From positions 4,080,501 through 4,144,500 of the forward strand of contig NC_008786.1 in the NCBI RefSeq assembly GCF_000015565.1: DNA of 64,000 nucleotides. Direction: 5' to 3'. A program made the position numbers and the translations under genes. Positions 9,057-18,904 of the stretch are shown one piece after another; positions within the stretch are counted from its first letter, which is position 1, and each line of letters begins with the position of its first letter. The notes below the pieces were generated by a model. It was not told where the DNA came from, did no database searches, and saw only the letters and a list, made by a program, of their open reading frames with translations. The stretch is from Verminephrobacter eiseniae EF01-2 (lineage in GTDB: Bacteria; Pseudomonadota; Gammaproteobacteria; Burkholderiales; Burkholderiaceae_C).

Positions 9057-10298
9057 TCAGGGATTGCAATAGCTCAGAACCAGCGCCATCGCGTTGTTGC
9101 CGGCTGGCGCACCATCCGAGCCGGTGATCGTCACGCGCCACGACGGGTCGATGTTGGCCTGGAAGCTGCCGGTGTTGTTGCCGGTGTTGTTCGCGCCAAT
9201 GATGTTGGACGCCGACACCGCTGCAAGCACCGCCGAGGGTGACAGGCCCGCGCGGCAAGCAGGATGGGGCACGGTGGCGCCGTGCTGGTAATACGCGGCG
9301 CTGCGCAAGCCGATCTGCGCCTGCGAGACCCATTTGCCGTTCGAGCACACCAGTGCCACGTTGCCCGTGGTCAGCCCGAAGTCCGCATCCTCGGCGCAGG
9401 AGTCGCCCTCGGCGGCATAGGCCAAGCCGTTGCCAGGCTGCCAGAGGCCATTGGAGCATTGCAGCCATACCGGCTTGCCCTCGGTCTGGCCCCACAGCGC
9501 CATCCCCGGCGTCGTGCAGGTGGCGCCCTGGACAGCGGTGGAGCGCACATGCAGCGCGCCGCGCAAGGTCACGTCGTTCATGAACTGCGGGTCGCGGGTG
9601 TCGCGCACGCGCAGGAAGTTCCAATACTCGGCCACGCCATAGCCGAAGCGGGCGCAGACGATGCCGGCAGGCGCGCCCGCGATGGGGTTCGGTTGGCTCC
9701 AGCCGCCGCCGCTGCCGATGATCTCGCCCGTGCCGCCCAGCACACTCGTGCCGGCATTGCCGCCGATGCGAAGGAGCATCTTGCCGATGCCGAAGCTATC
9801 GACTTCAGCGCGGTCGTTCAAATCCCTCACCGGCCTGTCCGTGCAGACCAGACCAGTAATGCTGCAGTCAACGCCATGGGGCGACAGCTCGCAGCCTGCG
9901 GGCGCGCGTTGGATCGAGATGTCGTAGCCGGCCTGGGCGAGAGACTGGTAGCTGCCCACATCCGAGATGCCATCGATGCCCAGGTTCATCTGGGCGAGTT
10001 GCGCCACGGTGGGCCGCAGCGCCTGGCCCGGAGAATTGCCCCAGGCCAGGCTCACGCTGCCGCGCGTCAGGCCATTGCCCTGCTGGTAGTCCGCGTAGTG
10101 CTCGAACACCAGGATCTCTGCGGCAGTGCGGATCGCCCCGATGGTATCGGCCTGCACCTGCGCCAGCGCTGCCTGGGTTCTCGCGTGCTGCTCGCGAAAC
10201 AGGTACAGCGCCGCGAGCGAGAGGATGGTCAGCCCCAGCATGGCACTGATCAGGAACCAGCCCCGCGCGCGGTGGCGCTGTTGGAATCTGGAAGGCAT
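9057..10298 (-). CDS. pilV: PilV-like minor pilin / tip adhesin of the thin pilus
   Basis: A 413-residue protein starting RARG then WFLISAMLGLTILSLAALYLF, a class III prepilin signal and membrane helix. The rest is a large secreted domain with paired cysteines, a PilV-like body and a C-terminal module repeating the pattern CSNGLWQ / CSNGKWV. In IncI plasmids PilV sits at the pilus tip and selects the recipient cell. Here +1 is Trp and the usual Glu at +5 is Ser, which is unusual for an assembled pilin. There is no alternative C-terminal cassette downstream, only 111 bases before trbF. GGAGAG precedes the ATG at 10298. Confidence 0.82.
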   Translation of the reverse strand: MPSRFQQRHRARGWFLISAMLGLTILSLAALYLFREQHARTQAALAQVQADTIGAIRTAAEILVFEHYADYQQGNGLTRGSVSLAWGNSPGQALRPTVAQLAQMNLGIDGISDVGSYQSLAQAGYDISIQRAPAGCELSPHGVDCSITGLVCTDRPVRDLNDRAEVDSFGIGKMLLRIGGNAGTSVLGGTGEIIGSGGGWSQPNPIAGAPAGIVCARFGYGVAEYWNFLRVRDTRDPQFMNDVTLRGALHVRSTAVQGATCTTPGMALWGQTEGKPVWLQCSNGLWQPGNGLAYAAEGDSCAEDADFGLTTGNVALVCSNGKWVSQAQIGLRSAAYYQHGATVPHPACRAGLSPSAVLAAVSASNIIGANNTGNNTGSFQANIDPSWRVTITGSDGAPAGNNAMALVLSYCNP

Positions 10299-10335
10299 CG
10301 AACTCTCCACAAAAAAACGCCCCGGCCAGCACCGC

Positions 10336-11454
10336 TTATCCGCCAGCGCCCCGTTCCCTGACGGCATTCGCGCGCACGGTGACCGCCGAGGATCTGGTTT
10401 CCTCGATGGCGCCTGCCGCGATGGTCGCCTCCACCACAAACACGAGCGTTCCGGCTTCGCCGGGCACCACGAACACCGAAGCCAGCGCGGGGTTCGACAA
10501 AGCGGCTCTGGGGCCGGACAGTTGGCTCCACTTGAAGCTGGGCTTGCCCGTCGCCACGGCCGAGGAGACCGTGTAGCTTGCGCGCAGATTCGCCGGCGAG
10601 CCGACGAACACCTCGGGCTGGGCCGTGGCGGCCGACACCGTGAAGTCGAGCTGGCGCTGGGCACTCGACGCCGAGGCGGGCTCGGCATTCAGTGTGACCG
10701 TCGCCGTCTTGGTCCTGACCTCGGCGCCATGGGTGAACTTGGCCTTGACGAGCATGACGTAAAGGCCCTGCGCCGGCAGGACGAGCGTGACTTCGCTGCC
10801 GTTCAGAGCCAGGCCGCTGCCGGACGTGAAGTTGCCGCCCCCGACGAGGAACGACCATTCGTACTCAAGTTTGGCGGCGGCGGGGATCGGCTTGTCGAAC
10901 TTCACGTCGGCCACGATGCGCAGCGGACGGTTCAGAGCCACTGTGCCATCGGCATGACCATCGACACGCGCGGCGAGCGTGAAGTCGTAGTCCACCCTGG
11001 GCTTGGGCAGCACGTTGACGAGAATCCGCGCGGCGCTGCGGGTTTCATCGGCCGCCATCACCGTGCTGGAGATCGTGAATTGGCCCTCGGCGTTGGCCGG
11101 GACGCGGGCGCTGGTCTCGCAGATGCCCGAGCCCACGCTCAGGCCGGTGCTGCCTGGCACATCACGCGCAGAAAGCGCGCCATGGGCACATGCCGCATCT
11201 TCGATGCTCAGGCTGCCTGCGGTGTCGCCCGTGGCCGCAGCGCTTGACCAGACCATCGCGCGCAGCTTCGGGCCGAAGGTCTCGGCACTCGCGCGCAGCG
11301 GCACCGACGCGCCGGCCAGCACGGTCACATCGCTGGCGGGCAACACCTCGTGGCGCGTGATGACGTTCCCGGGGCCTTCACCGCCACCACCACAGGCAAC
11401 GAGCAAAGACACGAGGACAGTGCTGGCTGCAATGCGCAGGGCATCCTTGTTCAT
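10336..11454 (-). CDS. Ig-like/PKD-type lipoprotein within the pilus cluster
   Basis: A 372-residue lipoprotein: signal peptide and lipobox LLVAC followed by a GGGGEG tether. Two or three beta-rich repeats of PKD/Ig type follow (for example FKWSQLSGPRAALSNP, typical of PKD-like domains, and EYEWSFLVGGGN). It lies between pilS and pilV with 36-37-base gaps, so it belongs to the same transcript. I know no counterpart in classical pil operons. It may be a cell-surface anchor, a pilus-retention factor or an exclusion protein; none of these can be shown from sequence. Confidence 0.7.
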   Translation of the reverse strand: MNKDALRIAASTVLVSLLVACGGGGEGPGNVITRHEVLPASDVTVLAGASVPLRASAETFGPKLRAMVWSSAAATGDTAGSLSIEDAACAHGALSARDVPGSTGLSVGSGICETSARVPANAEGQFTISSTVMAADETRSAARILVNVLPKPRVDYDFTLAARVDGHADGTVALNRPLRIVADVKFDKPIPAAAKLEYEWSFLVGGGNFTSGSGLALNGSEVTLVLPAQGLYVMLVKAKFTHGAEVRTKTATVTLNAEPASASSAQRQLDFTVSAATAQPEVFVGSPANLRASYTVSSAVATGKPSFKWSQLSGPRAALSNPALASVFVVPGEAGTLVFVVEATIAAGAIEETRSSAVTVRANAVRERGAGG

Positions 11455-11490
11455 GGACTTCCTTGGTTGAGGGTTGGATCTGGCGGCCGA

Positions 11491-12054
11491 TCAGGAACGG
11501 CCGACCCAGAACTGGATGGCGACGGCCGACGCCGATTCGCAGGCGGTCTCCAGCGCATCGATATCCAGGGCGCCGTTGTTCGGCTTGACGGTGCTCGAGC
11601 CCACGGCGACCTGGCGCATCTCGCGCTCGGCGTTGCTCACGATGTCCGAGCACTGCGCCGTGGGCACGTTGGGCCAGGTGATCACCACCGAATCGTTCGC
11701 GCCATTGAGCGATGCCGGGGCCACCGTGACCGCGCCGCCATAGCTGTTCGTGGCGGTTGCGGCCGTGCCATCACGCAGCGTCTGCGGGATCGCACCCGAG
11801 CGCACCGCCAAGGCCGTGGTGACGGCCCCGTAGCGGTTGGTCTGGCCATATTTGGCCCGCAGGTTGGCCGCACTGCCCAGGATATGCTGCGTCGAGTCGT
11901 TGATGGCGATCTTGCGCAGGTTGTCGCGGTAGTACAGAACGGCCGAGACGATCGCGATCGAAACCACGAGCAGCACCAGCCCCATTTCGAGACTGAGAAA
12001 GCCCTTGGCGCCGCGCTGGCTCAAAGCGCACTGGTGAGCGGGAGATGGGGACAT
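11491..12054 (-). CDS. pilS: Major thin-pilus prepilin PilS
   Basis: A 187-residue type IVb prepilin. The leader ends in KG and the mature protein begins FLSLEMGLVLLVVSIAIVS, with Glu at +5 as required for pilin assembly. A C-terminal Cys pair (QCSDIVS near residue 138, TACESAS near 173) could form the disulfide loop typical of pilins. GGAG precedes the ATG at 12054. No prepilin peptidase (PilU) is present in the cluster, so processing must rely on a peptidase encoded elsewhere. Confidence 0.88.
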   Translation of the reverse strand: MSPSPAHQCALSQRGAKGFLSLEMGLVLLVVSIAIVSAVLYYRDNLRKIAINDSTQHILGSAANLRAKYGQTNRYGAVTTALAVRSGAIPQTLRDGTAATATNSYGGAVTVAPASLNGANDSVVITWPNVPTAQCSDIVSNAEREMRQVAVGSSTVKPNNGALDIDALETACESASAVAIQFWVGRS

Positions 12055-12080
12055 GGACAACTCCTTTGATGAACCGGTGA

Positions 12081-13322
12081 TCAGGAACGGTGGGTGGATG
12101 AGGCAGGGGAAGAAGGGGCACTCGGCTGGCGCTTTTCGTGATCGAGACGCAGCAGTTGCTGCTGACGCCGGGCGGCTTCGCGTTTCATGACCGCCGAGGG
12201 GCTGTTGGCCTCTTCGATGGACTTGATGATCACGGCCTGTCCGGCGTAGAAAAAGACGATCACGGCAAAGACGCTGACCAGCAGCATGGCGCTGAAGCGG
12301 GTAGCGCTTTTGCCCAGGGCCTCCTGCGCCTGGCGCTGGCCCTGGCTGCCGATGTCCACCAGCACCGAGGAGAACTGGCCCGCATCGCGGCGAACGGCGC
12401 TGTGCAGCCGCCCGGCCAGGAATGGCGAAAGCACGCCGTGCCCGAAAGCGCCGATGTGGTCGCCGGGATAGGTCTGCAGGTGCTCGATGATCCCGATCAG
12501 GTGCCGGCGCATCCACGGCGTCGCATCCCGGGCCATCGTCAGCAGCGCGTCTTGCAGCAGCATTCCCGACTTGAGCAGGCACGACAGGTCCGACAGCATG
12601 CGGGTGCCCTGAATGTCCCGGTACAACTGCAAGACAGGCCGGAAAGGAAACGCGAGGTTCCAGATCAGGCGCCGCGTGCCGGTCGCGCTCTCGGCATCCA
12701 AGCGCCACCTGGCCGTCAGATGGGCCAGCCCCCAGCAGATCAGCCAGAGCGTGAACGCCAGCAGGAAGGCGAACACCCAGGGGCCGATGCCCGCAAAGCT
12801 CTCGGCGGCAACGCGCACGAACCTGTTCAAGCCCGTCCACACCTGCGGCGGCGCCGTTTTGACGAATTCCGGAATGGACACCGCCGACAGCACATAGGCG
12901 AAGACGAAGCCCACCGGAATCAGCAGCATCGGCGAGGCCAGACTCTTGATGACCAGCTTCGTCATGGCCTGCTGCTCGTCCACGTTGTTGGCCAGGTTGC
13001 CCAGCGCCTCCGCCTGATCGGGCGCATGGCGCAGCACGCCCAGGGCCATGTGGTCTTTCGCCGGCATCGTGGCGATGAGCAGATCGGCCAGCGAATGGCT
13101 GCCCATGTCGACAATGCCGCGCATGAACGCCAGGCCCTGGGCGCGCGGCTTGTCCAGCGTCTTCGGGGACAGCGAAATCGCCAACTCGCCCTCCACGAAA
13201 TCGCGCAGCAGTTCCTTGGCCTGGACGCTGCGGGCAATGTCCCGGTACAGCTCGGCACGCCGTGCCCAAAAGCCGCTGCAGCCAAATTGCAGCCACCTGC
13301 GGAAATCGGCAATCCAGCTCAT
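12081..13322 (-). CDS. pilR: Pilus inner-membrane platform protein PilR (GspF family)
   Basis: A 413-residue polytopic protein with the two-fold GspF arrangement: helices near residues 115-140 (MLLIPVGFVFAYVLSAV), 170-190 (GPWVFAFLLAFTLWLICWG) and 345-365 (AMLLVSVFAVIVFFYAG). It forms the inner-membrane base on which the PilQ ATPase acts. The ATG overlaps the pilQ stop, so ATPase and platform are made together. Confidence 0.88.
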   Translation of the reverse strand: MSWIADFRRWLQFGCSGFWARRAELYRDIARSVQAKELLRDFVEGELAISLSPKTLDKPRAQGLAFMRGIVDMGSHSLADLLIATMPAKDHMALGVLRHAPDQAEALGNLANNVDEQQAMTKLVIKSLASPMLLIPVGFVFAYVLSAVSIPEFVKTAPPQVWTGLNRFVRVAAESFAGIGPWVFAFLLAFTLWLICWGLAHLTARWRLDAESATGTRRLIWNLAFPFRPVLQLYRDIQGTRMLSDLSCLLKSGMLLQDALLTMARDATPWMRRHLIGIIEHLQTYPGDHIGAFGHGVLSPFLAGRLHSAVRRDAGQFSSVLVDIGSQGQRQAQEALGKSATRFSAMLLVSVFAVIVFFYAGQAVIIKSIEEANSPSAVMKREAARRQQQLLRLDHEKRQPSAPSSPASSTHRS

Positions 13323-15175
13323 GGCAGGATCTCCAGCGTGGCAAGCTGGCCGAATCGCTCGATGTTGCGCGGGTCGATGACGCCCTTGCATGCCTTGTAC
13401 AAGGCATGCTCGATGACCAGTTTGCCGTTCATGTTTTCCGAGGTCGGGTTTTTGTCGGAAAACCGCAGCCGCCAATCGCGCATGGCTTCCCGATCCTTGC
13501 CCGCCGCGCTCAAATCGAGCCAATCGTCGTCGGGCAGCAGAATCTCCGCGCAAATCGTCAGCCCGGTGGTTCCGCGCCGGCGACAATGTTCACAGCCCGA
13601 AAGATTGCGAAACCGCAGAATGCGCGGCTCGATATCGAATCTTTCGTTGATGGTGCGTGCCAGGTATCTGATGTAGCGCGCTTCCCGCAGCGACTGCCCA
13701 TCGCCGGCGCGATGCAAGCAATCCACGATCCCTGCCTGATCCATGCAGCACCGGGGGCAAAGGATCGGCACCAGGGCCTGGTAATCGAGCAAGCCCAGCA
13801 GGCCCGCGCCGGTCAGTTCCTGGCGCGTCAGGCCGATGTGCGGATCGGTCAAACGGTTGATGGCGCCGGCAATCGAGCCCACATGCAGGGTGAACATCGA
13901 CAGGTGCCCGGACTTGGCCACGTTGGCCATGGCCCGGGCACTCAGGATGTCGCGCACCTCGCCGACATCCACCAGATCCGGATCGGAGCGCATCAGGCTT
14001 TCGATGGCCACGTTATAGGGGTCCTTCTTGCCGTGTTCGTTGAGCGTGAGCAAACTGCGCTGCACATATATCTGGTGCATGTGCAGCATCGGATACTCGA
14101 TCGGGTCGGCCACCTGGTACATGGCCGAGCGGCCATATTTCGGATGCGCTTCGACGAAGGTTTTTGCCGTCGTGGTTTTGCCCGAGCCCGTGATGCCCAT
14201 TTGCCCGATGGCGCCGCAATCGAGGCGCTGGGCCCGCTCGAACAGCTCGATGTGGCTGGGGGCAAAACCCATGCTCGCAAACGTCATGGCGCTGTCCGCC
14301 GCGCTGGAGGCGAGCAAGCGCACGACGGCCTTGGGGCCATACAACCCGCGCAGGCAAGAAAACCGCAGCCGGATATTTGCTATACCCAGCGCGGTGTCGA
14401 TCATCGACGACAGGGTCTCCGACTCGGAGAAAGTGCCGCTGCTGTTGCTGTGCCGATCAGACAGCATCTCGTAGGCCGACTTCATCGCATCGAGCGCATC
14501 GAACTTGGTGAACAAGCCCCGGTCGGAGCCGGTGATGGGCTCCAACTCGCCGTCCACGCGCATCAGCACCTCGGCCAGGCCGCCGTCGAGAATGCGGATG
14601 TGCAGGTCGGTTGCCTTTTCCTCCTTGGCCAGCGTCACCCATTCGCGAAACAGATTGGCGCCATCGGACTTGCCGCCCAGGCAAGAGGTGGTGTCCGCGC
14701 CGCGCTCGGCATTCAGGCGCACCGCCCGGATCACCGACGCATCGGCAAGCAGCGGCGTCCGGTGCACCCACACCCCGGCCGCGCCCAGGGCCGAGCGAAT
14801 CGGCGGGATGTAGCGCGCCACCTGCGCCTCGAATTGCGGATCCAGCGCTACGCGCGCGCGGGTGGCCTCCAGCCCGATCGCGATGATCATGTCCTGGAAC
14901 TCGGCGGGAATACGCAGGCCGATGTTCGGCGAGCGGGGGCTGGTCAGCACATCCTTGTGCGGCGGAAAATCGGCGATCTGCCGAATCACCTCGGGTGACT
15001 TGGCGCTCACTGGGGTACCTTCGCCTTCGGGCGGCCGTGCGGCGCTCATGGAATCGTCTTGCGGCTCGAGCGTCGCCTTCATGTCCACCCGGAAACTCCG
15101 GCCAGAGACCGGTTGAGGAGAAACAGCTTCCTCTGGTTGCTCCGCTGTGCGGGCGAGACGGTGCAGCAGATTCAT
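13319..15175 (-). CDS. pilQ: Pilus assembly ATPase PilQ (PilB/GspE family)
   Basis: A 618-residue secretion ATPase. The Walker A motif GITGSGKTTTA lies at about residue 320; further on come DPDLVDVGEVRD (Walker B/Asp region) and TLHVGS (His box). Cysteine pairs CPRC and CEHC near residues 480-540 match the zinc-binding C-terminus of GspE/PilB ATPases. In this family ATP hydrolysis drives pilin polymerisation through PilR. The ATG at 15175 (MNLLHRLA) has AAGGG upstream and is preferred to a start at 15238. Confidence 0.9.
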   Translation of the reverse strand: MNLLHRLARTAEQPEEAVSPQPVSGRSFRVDMKATLEPQDDSMSAARPPEGEGTPVSAKSPEVIRQIADFPPHKDVLTSPRSPNIGLRIPAEFQDMIIAIGLEATRARVALDPQFEAQVARYIPPIRSALGAAGVWVHRTPLLADASVIRAVRLNAERGADTTSCLGGKSDGANLFREWVTLAKEEKATDLHIRILDGGLAEVLMRVDGELEPITGSDRGLFTKFDALDAMKSAYEMLSDRHSNSSGTFSESETLSSMIDTALGIANIRLRFSCLRGLYGPKAVVRLLASSAADSAMTFASMGFAPSHIELFERAQRLDCGAIGQMGITGSGKTTTAKTFVEAHPKYGRSAMYQVADPIEYPMLHMHQIYVQRSLLTLNEHGKKDPYNVAIESLMRSDPDLVDVGEVRDILSARAMANVAKSGHLSMFTLHVGSIAGAINRLTDPHIGLTRQELTGAGLLGLLDYQALVPILCPRCCMDQAGIVDCLHRAGDGQSLREARYIRYLARTINERFDIEPRILRFRNLSGCEHCRRRGTTGLTICAEILLPDDDWLDLSAAGKDREAMRDWRLRFSDKNPTSENMNGKLVIEHALYKACKGVIDPRNIERFGQLATLEILP

Positions 15176-15212
15176 ACGGCCCTTTGCTTGAACGAGGCAG
15201 TTGGCGGAGCGC

Positions 15213-15839
15213 TCAACGGGGCAACTCCAGCGCCTCACCGACCCGCATCACGGTGGAGACGGGCTCGATGGGCCGGCAGGCTTTGCGCTTGGCGGTTTTC
15301 GCCGTGCAGCCATGGGGCAGGCGCTCGGGAATCTCGACATGCACCGTGCCGTCCATCTCCGCCGGTTTGATCAGGATCGCCAGATTGCCCGTCTGCACCC
15401 GGGCGCCCACCTTGCTGGTCATGAAGGTCCCGTTCAGTGTCAGATCCACCGACGGCAGCGCCCGGGGGCCATAGATGGCGACAAAGCTCAGCAGATGCGC
15501 AGGCGCAGGTGGCGCCTGCTCCTTGGCTGGCGCAGCGGCCACGATGGCTGGCTCCTGCATAGTGAAACCATGCCTGGCCAGAAAGTCCTCGGCCAGCTTC
15601 TTGCGCTGCATCTCGGACATCTGGCCAATGGTCAGTGGGCTGCTGCCATCCCAGTGCTTGAGCTTGGGGCTTTCATCCTTGCCCTTGTCTGGCACCGGGG
15701 CGCCCGACACCATGGCCATGGCCTTGAGCTGGCCCACCGTGGTGGTTTGGGCCAAGGCTCCGATCGGGGGCAAGCCGGCAGAAAGCATGGCAGCAAACAC
15801 GGCGGCAGAGGTGGCGGCAGAGGCGGACTTACTTTTCAT
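15213..15839 (-). CDS. pilP: Pilus biogenesis protein PilP
   Basis: A 208-residue secreted protein with a signal peptide (MKSKSASAATSAAVFAAMLSAG, cut after GALA). It carries the short PilP beta-domain near the C-terminus (GVARV-like GARVQTGNLAILI, VHVEIPERLPHGC). PilP connects the inner-membrane PilO to the PilN secretin. Its start overlaps the end of pilO by about 11 bases. The family call rests on size, signal, position between pilO and pilQ, and the C-terminal block. Confidence 0.75.
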   Translation of the reverse strand: MKSKSASAATSAAVFAAMLSAGLPPIGALAQTTTVGQLKAMAMVSGAPVPDKGKDESPKLKHWDGSSPLTIGQMSEMQRKKLAEDFLARHGFTMQEPAIVAAAPAKEQAPPAPAHLLSFVAIYGPRALPSVDLTLNGTFMTSKVGARVQTGNLAILIKPAEMDGTVHVEIPERLPHGCTAKTAKRKACRPIEPVSTVMRVGEALELPR

Positions 15840-17130
15840 AAAGGAACCCCTTGATCGAAATCGACATGCCCTGCTCTGTCGCAAGGACGTAGCTGTCCGG
15901 CACCCAGTTCGGCGGCATTGCCTGCAGCGCCTGCACGGCGAACGGGAGCTTGAAATGGATGTCCAGCCGGGTGCGCCTGACGACCACATCCGGGCGAACG
16001 CCCGCCATCGGCATCACGGGCCATGTGCCTGTTTCACCGAACTGCCCCGTCGCGCCAGCGTTTTCCAACAGGTTCAATGGCGGCTTGACGGCCTTGTGCA
16101 GCGCAATGCCGGCGCCAGCAATCGCGGCACCGGTGAGCACGGCCGCCTGGCCCCCGCAAGGCATCTCGATGACGGCCTCCTTGTCGCCCATGGATCGCTC
16201 GGGCACATAGCGCCCGCCCGAGCGCATGTCCATCAGGTCGGTCACCATCCCGCCATGGCGCGACCAGCTTTCGGTGCAGGTCATCACGTTGCAGTCCACA
16301 GACTTGAGCGCCCAGCCGCGGTAGAAAAACGGGCTCGCCGCCAACCGCTCCAGATGCTGCGCCAGCGAAGGCGCGGACCAGCCGGCATTGCCCATGGCCT
16401 CCCCCAGCGCCCGCAGGTACAGCGGCGTTCGATCCTGCTCGGCCTTCTTGCGCGCCTCCTGTGCGCGCTGGTGCGGCATCACCACCATGCGGTGGTGCGC
16501 GCCGTAGAGAGCCACGGCGGTCAGTGCCGCCCATGCCAACACGCGTTGCGCCGGATGGCGCGCAATGGCCCGGGTCAGCGATGCCTTGCCGGCGTGGGCC
16601 GCCAGTTCCGACAGATCGATGAGGCTGGCTTCGTCATACTCCGGGCGATCCGCGAACAACTGGAAGTCCTCGCCGCGCGCTCGGTATTCATCGACGATGT
16701 CCGTCGCCCGGCCACGGGCTTGCAGGCTGTCATGGACGATGCGGCCGCCTTCGATGATGACCAGCGCCCGGGTCTGGCCCTGAGCGCCATCGGGCGCGGC
16801 CGACAAGATGGCGTTGACCCGTTCGCGCTGCACATTCGAGGAGCGCACGATGGCAGCAATGAAGACCAGCGCGAGCGAATGGATCCGTCGGGCCTTGTGG
16901 CCGCCGATGGTCACCGACGTCACCGACGTCGCCGAAGGCAGCGCACCCGGGGTGTACAGGCCCAGGTATTTGCCCGCCCCGAAGTCGTCGATCGCGTAGC
17001 GCGAGGCGCCGATCGCGCGGCCCGCCGTCCGGATGGAGGCATTGGCTTTGCGGCCCGCCGCGTCCAGCACGGACCAGCGCAGCCCGCAGGCCAGTCCAAG
17101 TCCCTGGTGCACATGGACGATGGTGCTCAT
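15829..17130 (-). CDS. pilO: Pilin accessory protein PilO
   Basis: A 433-residue protein. An N-terminal cytoplasmic half of actin-like fold (LACGLRWSVLDAAG, IGASRYAIDDFGAGKYLGLY) precedes one membrane helix (VLAWAALTAVALYGAHH, about residue 195) and a periplasmic half with three widely spaced cysteines. This two-part layout is characteristic of PilO from IncI-type thin pili, which bridges cytoplasm and periplasm. It lies 7 bases after pilN. Confidence 0.85.
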   Translation of the reverse strand: MSTIVHVHQGLGLACGLRWSVLDAAGRKANASIRTAGRAIGASRYAIDDFGAGKYLGLYTPGALPSATSVTSVTIGGHKARRIHSLALVFIAAIVRSSNVQRERVNAILSAAPDGAQGQTRALVIIEGGRIVHDSLQARGRATDIVDEYRARGEDFQLFADRPEYDEASLIDLSELAAHAGKASLTRAIARHPAQRVLAWAALTAVALYGAHHRMVVMPHQRAQEARKKAEQDRTPLYLRALGEAMGNAGWSAPSLAQHLERLAASPFFYRGWALKSVDCNVMTCTESWSRHGGMVTDLMDMRSGGRYVPERSMGDKEAVIEMPCGGQAAVLTGAAIAGAGIALHKAVKPPLNLLENAGATGQFGETGTWPVMPMAGVRPDVVVRRTRLDIHFKLPFAVQALQAMPPNWVPDSYVLATEQGMSISIKGFLYEK

Positions 17131-17137
17131 GCCGTCC

Positions 17138-18898
17138 TCACAGGGGCGTGGCGCGAACCAGGATCAGGAAATGCTCGCGCTGGTACGCAAGCCGGCGCGT
17201 GCCGCCCAGCACGAGGGGCAGGTTCTCGGCCAGACGGGTATCGTCACGCTTGGCGACCAGGCGCGACAAGCCCGTGATCACGGCCGCCTCGCCCGGCGCC
17301 AGCGCGATGGTCGAGGAGGCGTTCAGGGACTCGGTGCGCGGCGTCTGCACCTTCTGCAAAGTGGCGCCGCTGCCGGTCGTCACATCGAACATGCCCAGCA
17401 GATCCGACAGGCCGATGGAGTAGCGCAGAAGCACCGTGTTGTCGTTCTGCACATAGGGCAGCACGGCGAATTGGTCGCCCGTCGTGATGGTGTCGGTCTT
17501 CAGGCCCGGGGCGCCGGCAGCGCCGGAGCCGGACGACAGGCCGGGCACGGTTTCCTTCAGATAGCCTTCGGTGGCAAGACGGGACTTGGTATCCCACATG
17601 CCATTGAGCGTCGTGATGCTGATCGGCCGGTGCTGCGAAGCCTCGCCATACTGGTTCAGCAGCGCGAGCATGGCCTTCGTCGTGGCCGTGCCGTTGCCCC
17701 AGACCATGCTGGCACCGATGCTCCCGGCGGTGGCGCCCGTGGACAGGCTGGGCGTGGAGAACGTGAGGCCGTATTTGCGGCTCAGCGACTGGAACACGCT
17801 GCTCCAATCCAGGCCCTTCTCATCGGCGTCGCTCGTCTTGACCGAGTACAGGTCGAAGGTCACGTTGACCATGGTGCGCAGCCACTTGTTTTCTTGGCGC
17901 AGGAACTCGCGCACCTGGGCCTGCGCCTCCTTGCTGGTGACCACCAGCATCCGGCCGGAGCCATCGGCCCAGGTGGCGCTGCTGCCCGGCACCTTGGAGA
18001 TCAATTCCTGCACCGCCCGCAGCAGCGACTGGCGCACATCCATCGCTCCCTTCTGGGTGACCGCCGTCGTGGCCTGACTGAGCATGCTGGCATTGCTGGC
18101 CCCCGCAGTGCCGGAGCCGCCGCCACCCATCGTGGTGCTGAAGTCCTGCGCGCCGGGCAATGCCGCCACTTCATGGCTTTGCGTGACCAGCCGCATCAGC
18201 ACCACGGCACCATCGCGGTACTCCCAGGACAGGGAAAGCGTATTGCTCAGGTGGTCCAGGAAGTCCCGCAGACGGCCGTTCCACTTCATGCCCACTGCGT
18301 TGACCGAGATGTCGGTGTCGGAGGAAACCGCACTGGCCGGCGGGCCGCCCACGGCAAGCGCGGCCGCCGGGGTGCCCGGCGCATTGCCGCCGGCCATCGG
18401 GAGGCCGGTAATGGGTGTGGGCAGGGGCGTGGGCAGCACGGCCTTGACAGTCGTCGCGCCAGCAGCGCCGGATGCGCCCTTGCCGCCGTCGTCGATGCGC
18501 ACGCGAACGGGGATGTTGGTGAGCCGGGTCAGCCGGGCCGCCACGACGCTGATGGGCACCTGGCTGTCGCCGAAGTCGAGCACGAAGTTCTCATCGAAGA
18601 TGGCCGGCAACCGGCGCTCGGTGCGCGCGACCGTCTGTATGCCCCCGACCCAGGGAGACTGCACGAAGCGCACCAGTTGGCGGCTGCGCTGCAACTGCCC
18701 GCCGCGCTCGGCCACATGCGCCGGGGCGCCGTAGGCCCGCTCGTGCGCGGCCATTGCAGCGGGCAGGGCTTGCGTCGGGATGCCCACCATGGAGCGATCG
18801 ACTCGGCGCTCCAGATCCGTGGCGCAGCCGGACGCGAGCACGGACATGAACACAGATGCGGCGCTGCCGAGGACAGATGGCGCAAAGCGGGAAAACAT
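17138..18898 (-). CDS. pilN: Thin-pilus secretin PilN
   Basis: A 586-residue outer-membrane secretin lipoprotein. The signal ends in the lipobox LASGC (Cys about 25). N-domains occupy residues 80-260 with a Gly/Pro-rich linker, and the secretin domain fills the C-terminal 300 residues (EFLRQENKWLRTMVNVTFDLY, ALLNQYGEASQ, IALAPGEAAVITGLSR). It forms the ring through which the pilus leaves the cell. It follows pilL with a 6-base gap. Confidence 0.9.
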   Translation of the reverse strand: MFSRFAPSVLGSAASVFMSVLASGCATDLERRVDRSMVGIPTQALPAAMAAHERAYGAPAHVAERGGQLQRSRQLVRFVQSPWVGGIQTVARTERRLPAIFDENFVLDFGDSQVPISVVAARLTRLTNIPVRVRIDDGGKGASGAAGATTVKAVLPTPLPTPITGLPMAGGNAPGTPAAALAVGGPPASAVSSDTDISVNAVGMKWNGRLRDFLDHLSNTLSLSWEYRDGAVVLMRLVTQSHEVAALPGAQDFSTTMGGGGSGTAGASNASMLSQATTAVTQKGAMDVRQSLLRAVQELISKVPGSSATWADGSGRMLVVTSKEAQAQVREFLRQENKWLRTMVNVTFDLYSVKTSDADEKGLDWSSVFQSLSRKYGLTFSTPSLSTGATAGSIGASMVWGNGTATTKAMLALLNQYGEASQHRPISITTLNGMWDTKSRLATEGYLKETVPGLSSGSGAAGAPGLKTDTITTGDQFAVLPYVQNDNTVLLRYSIGLSDLLGMFDVTTGSGATLQKVQTPRTESLNASSTIALAPGEAAVITGLSRLVAKRDDTRLAENLPLVLGGTRRLAYQREHFLILVRATPL

Positions 18899-18904
18899 GC
18901 GTGC

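Noticed and set aside
8945..9057. Shufflon downstream of pilV
   Set aside because: Only 111 bases lie between pilV and trbF and no inverted 19-bp repeats or alternative C-terminal segments are visible.
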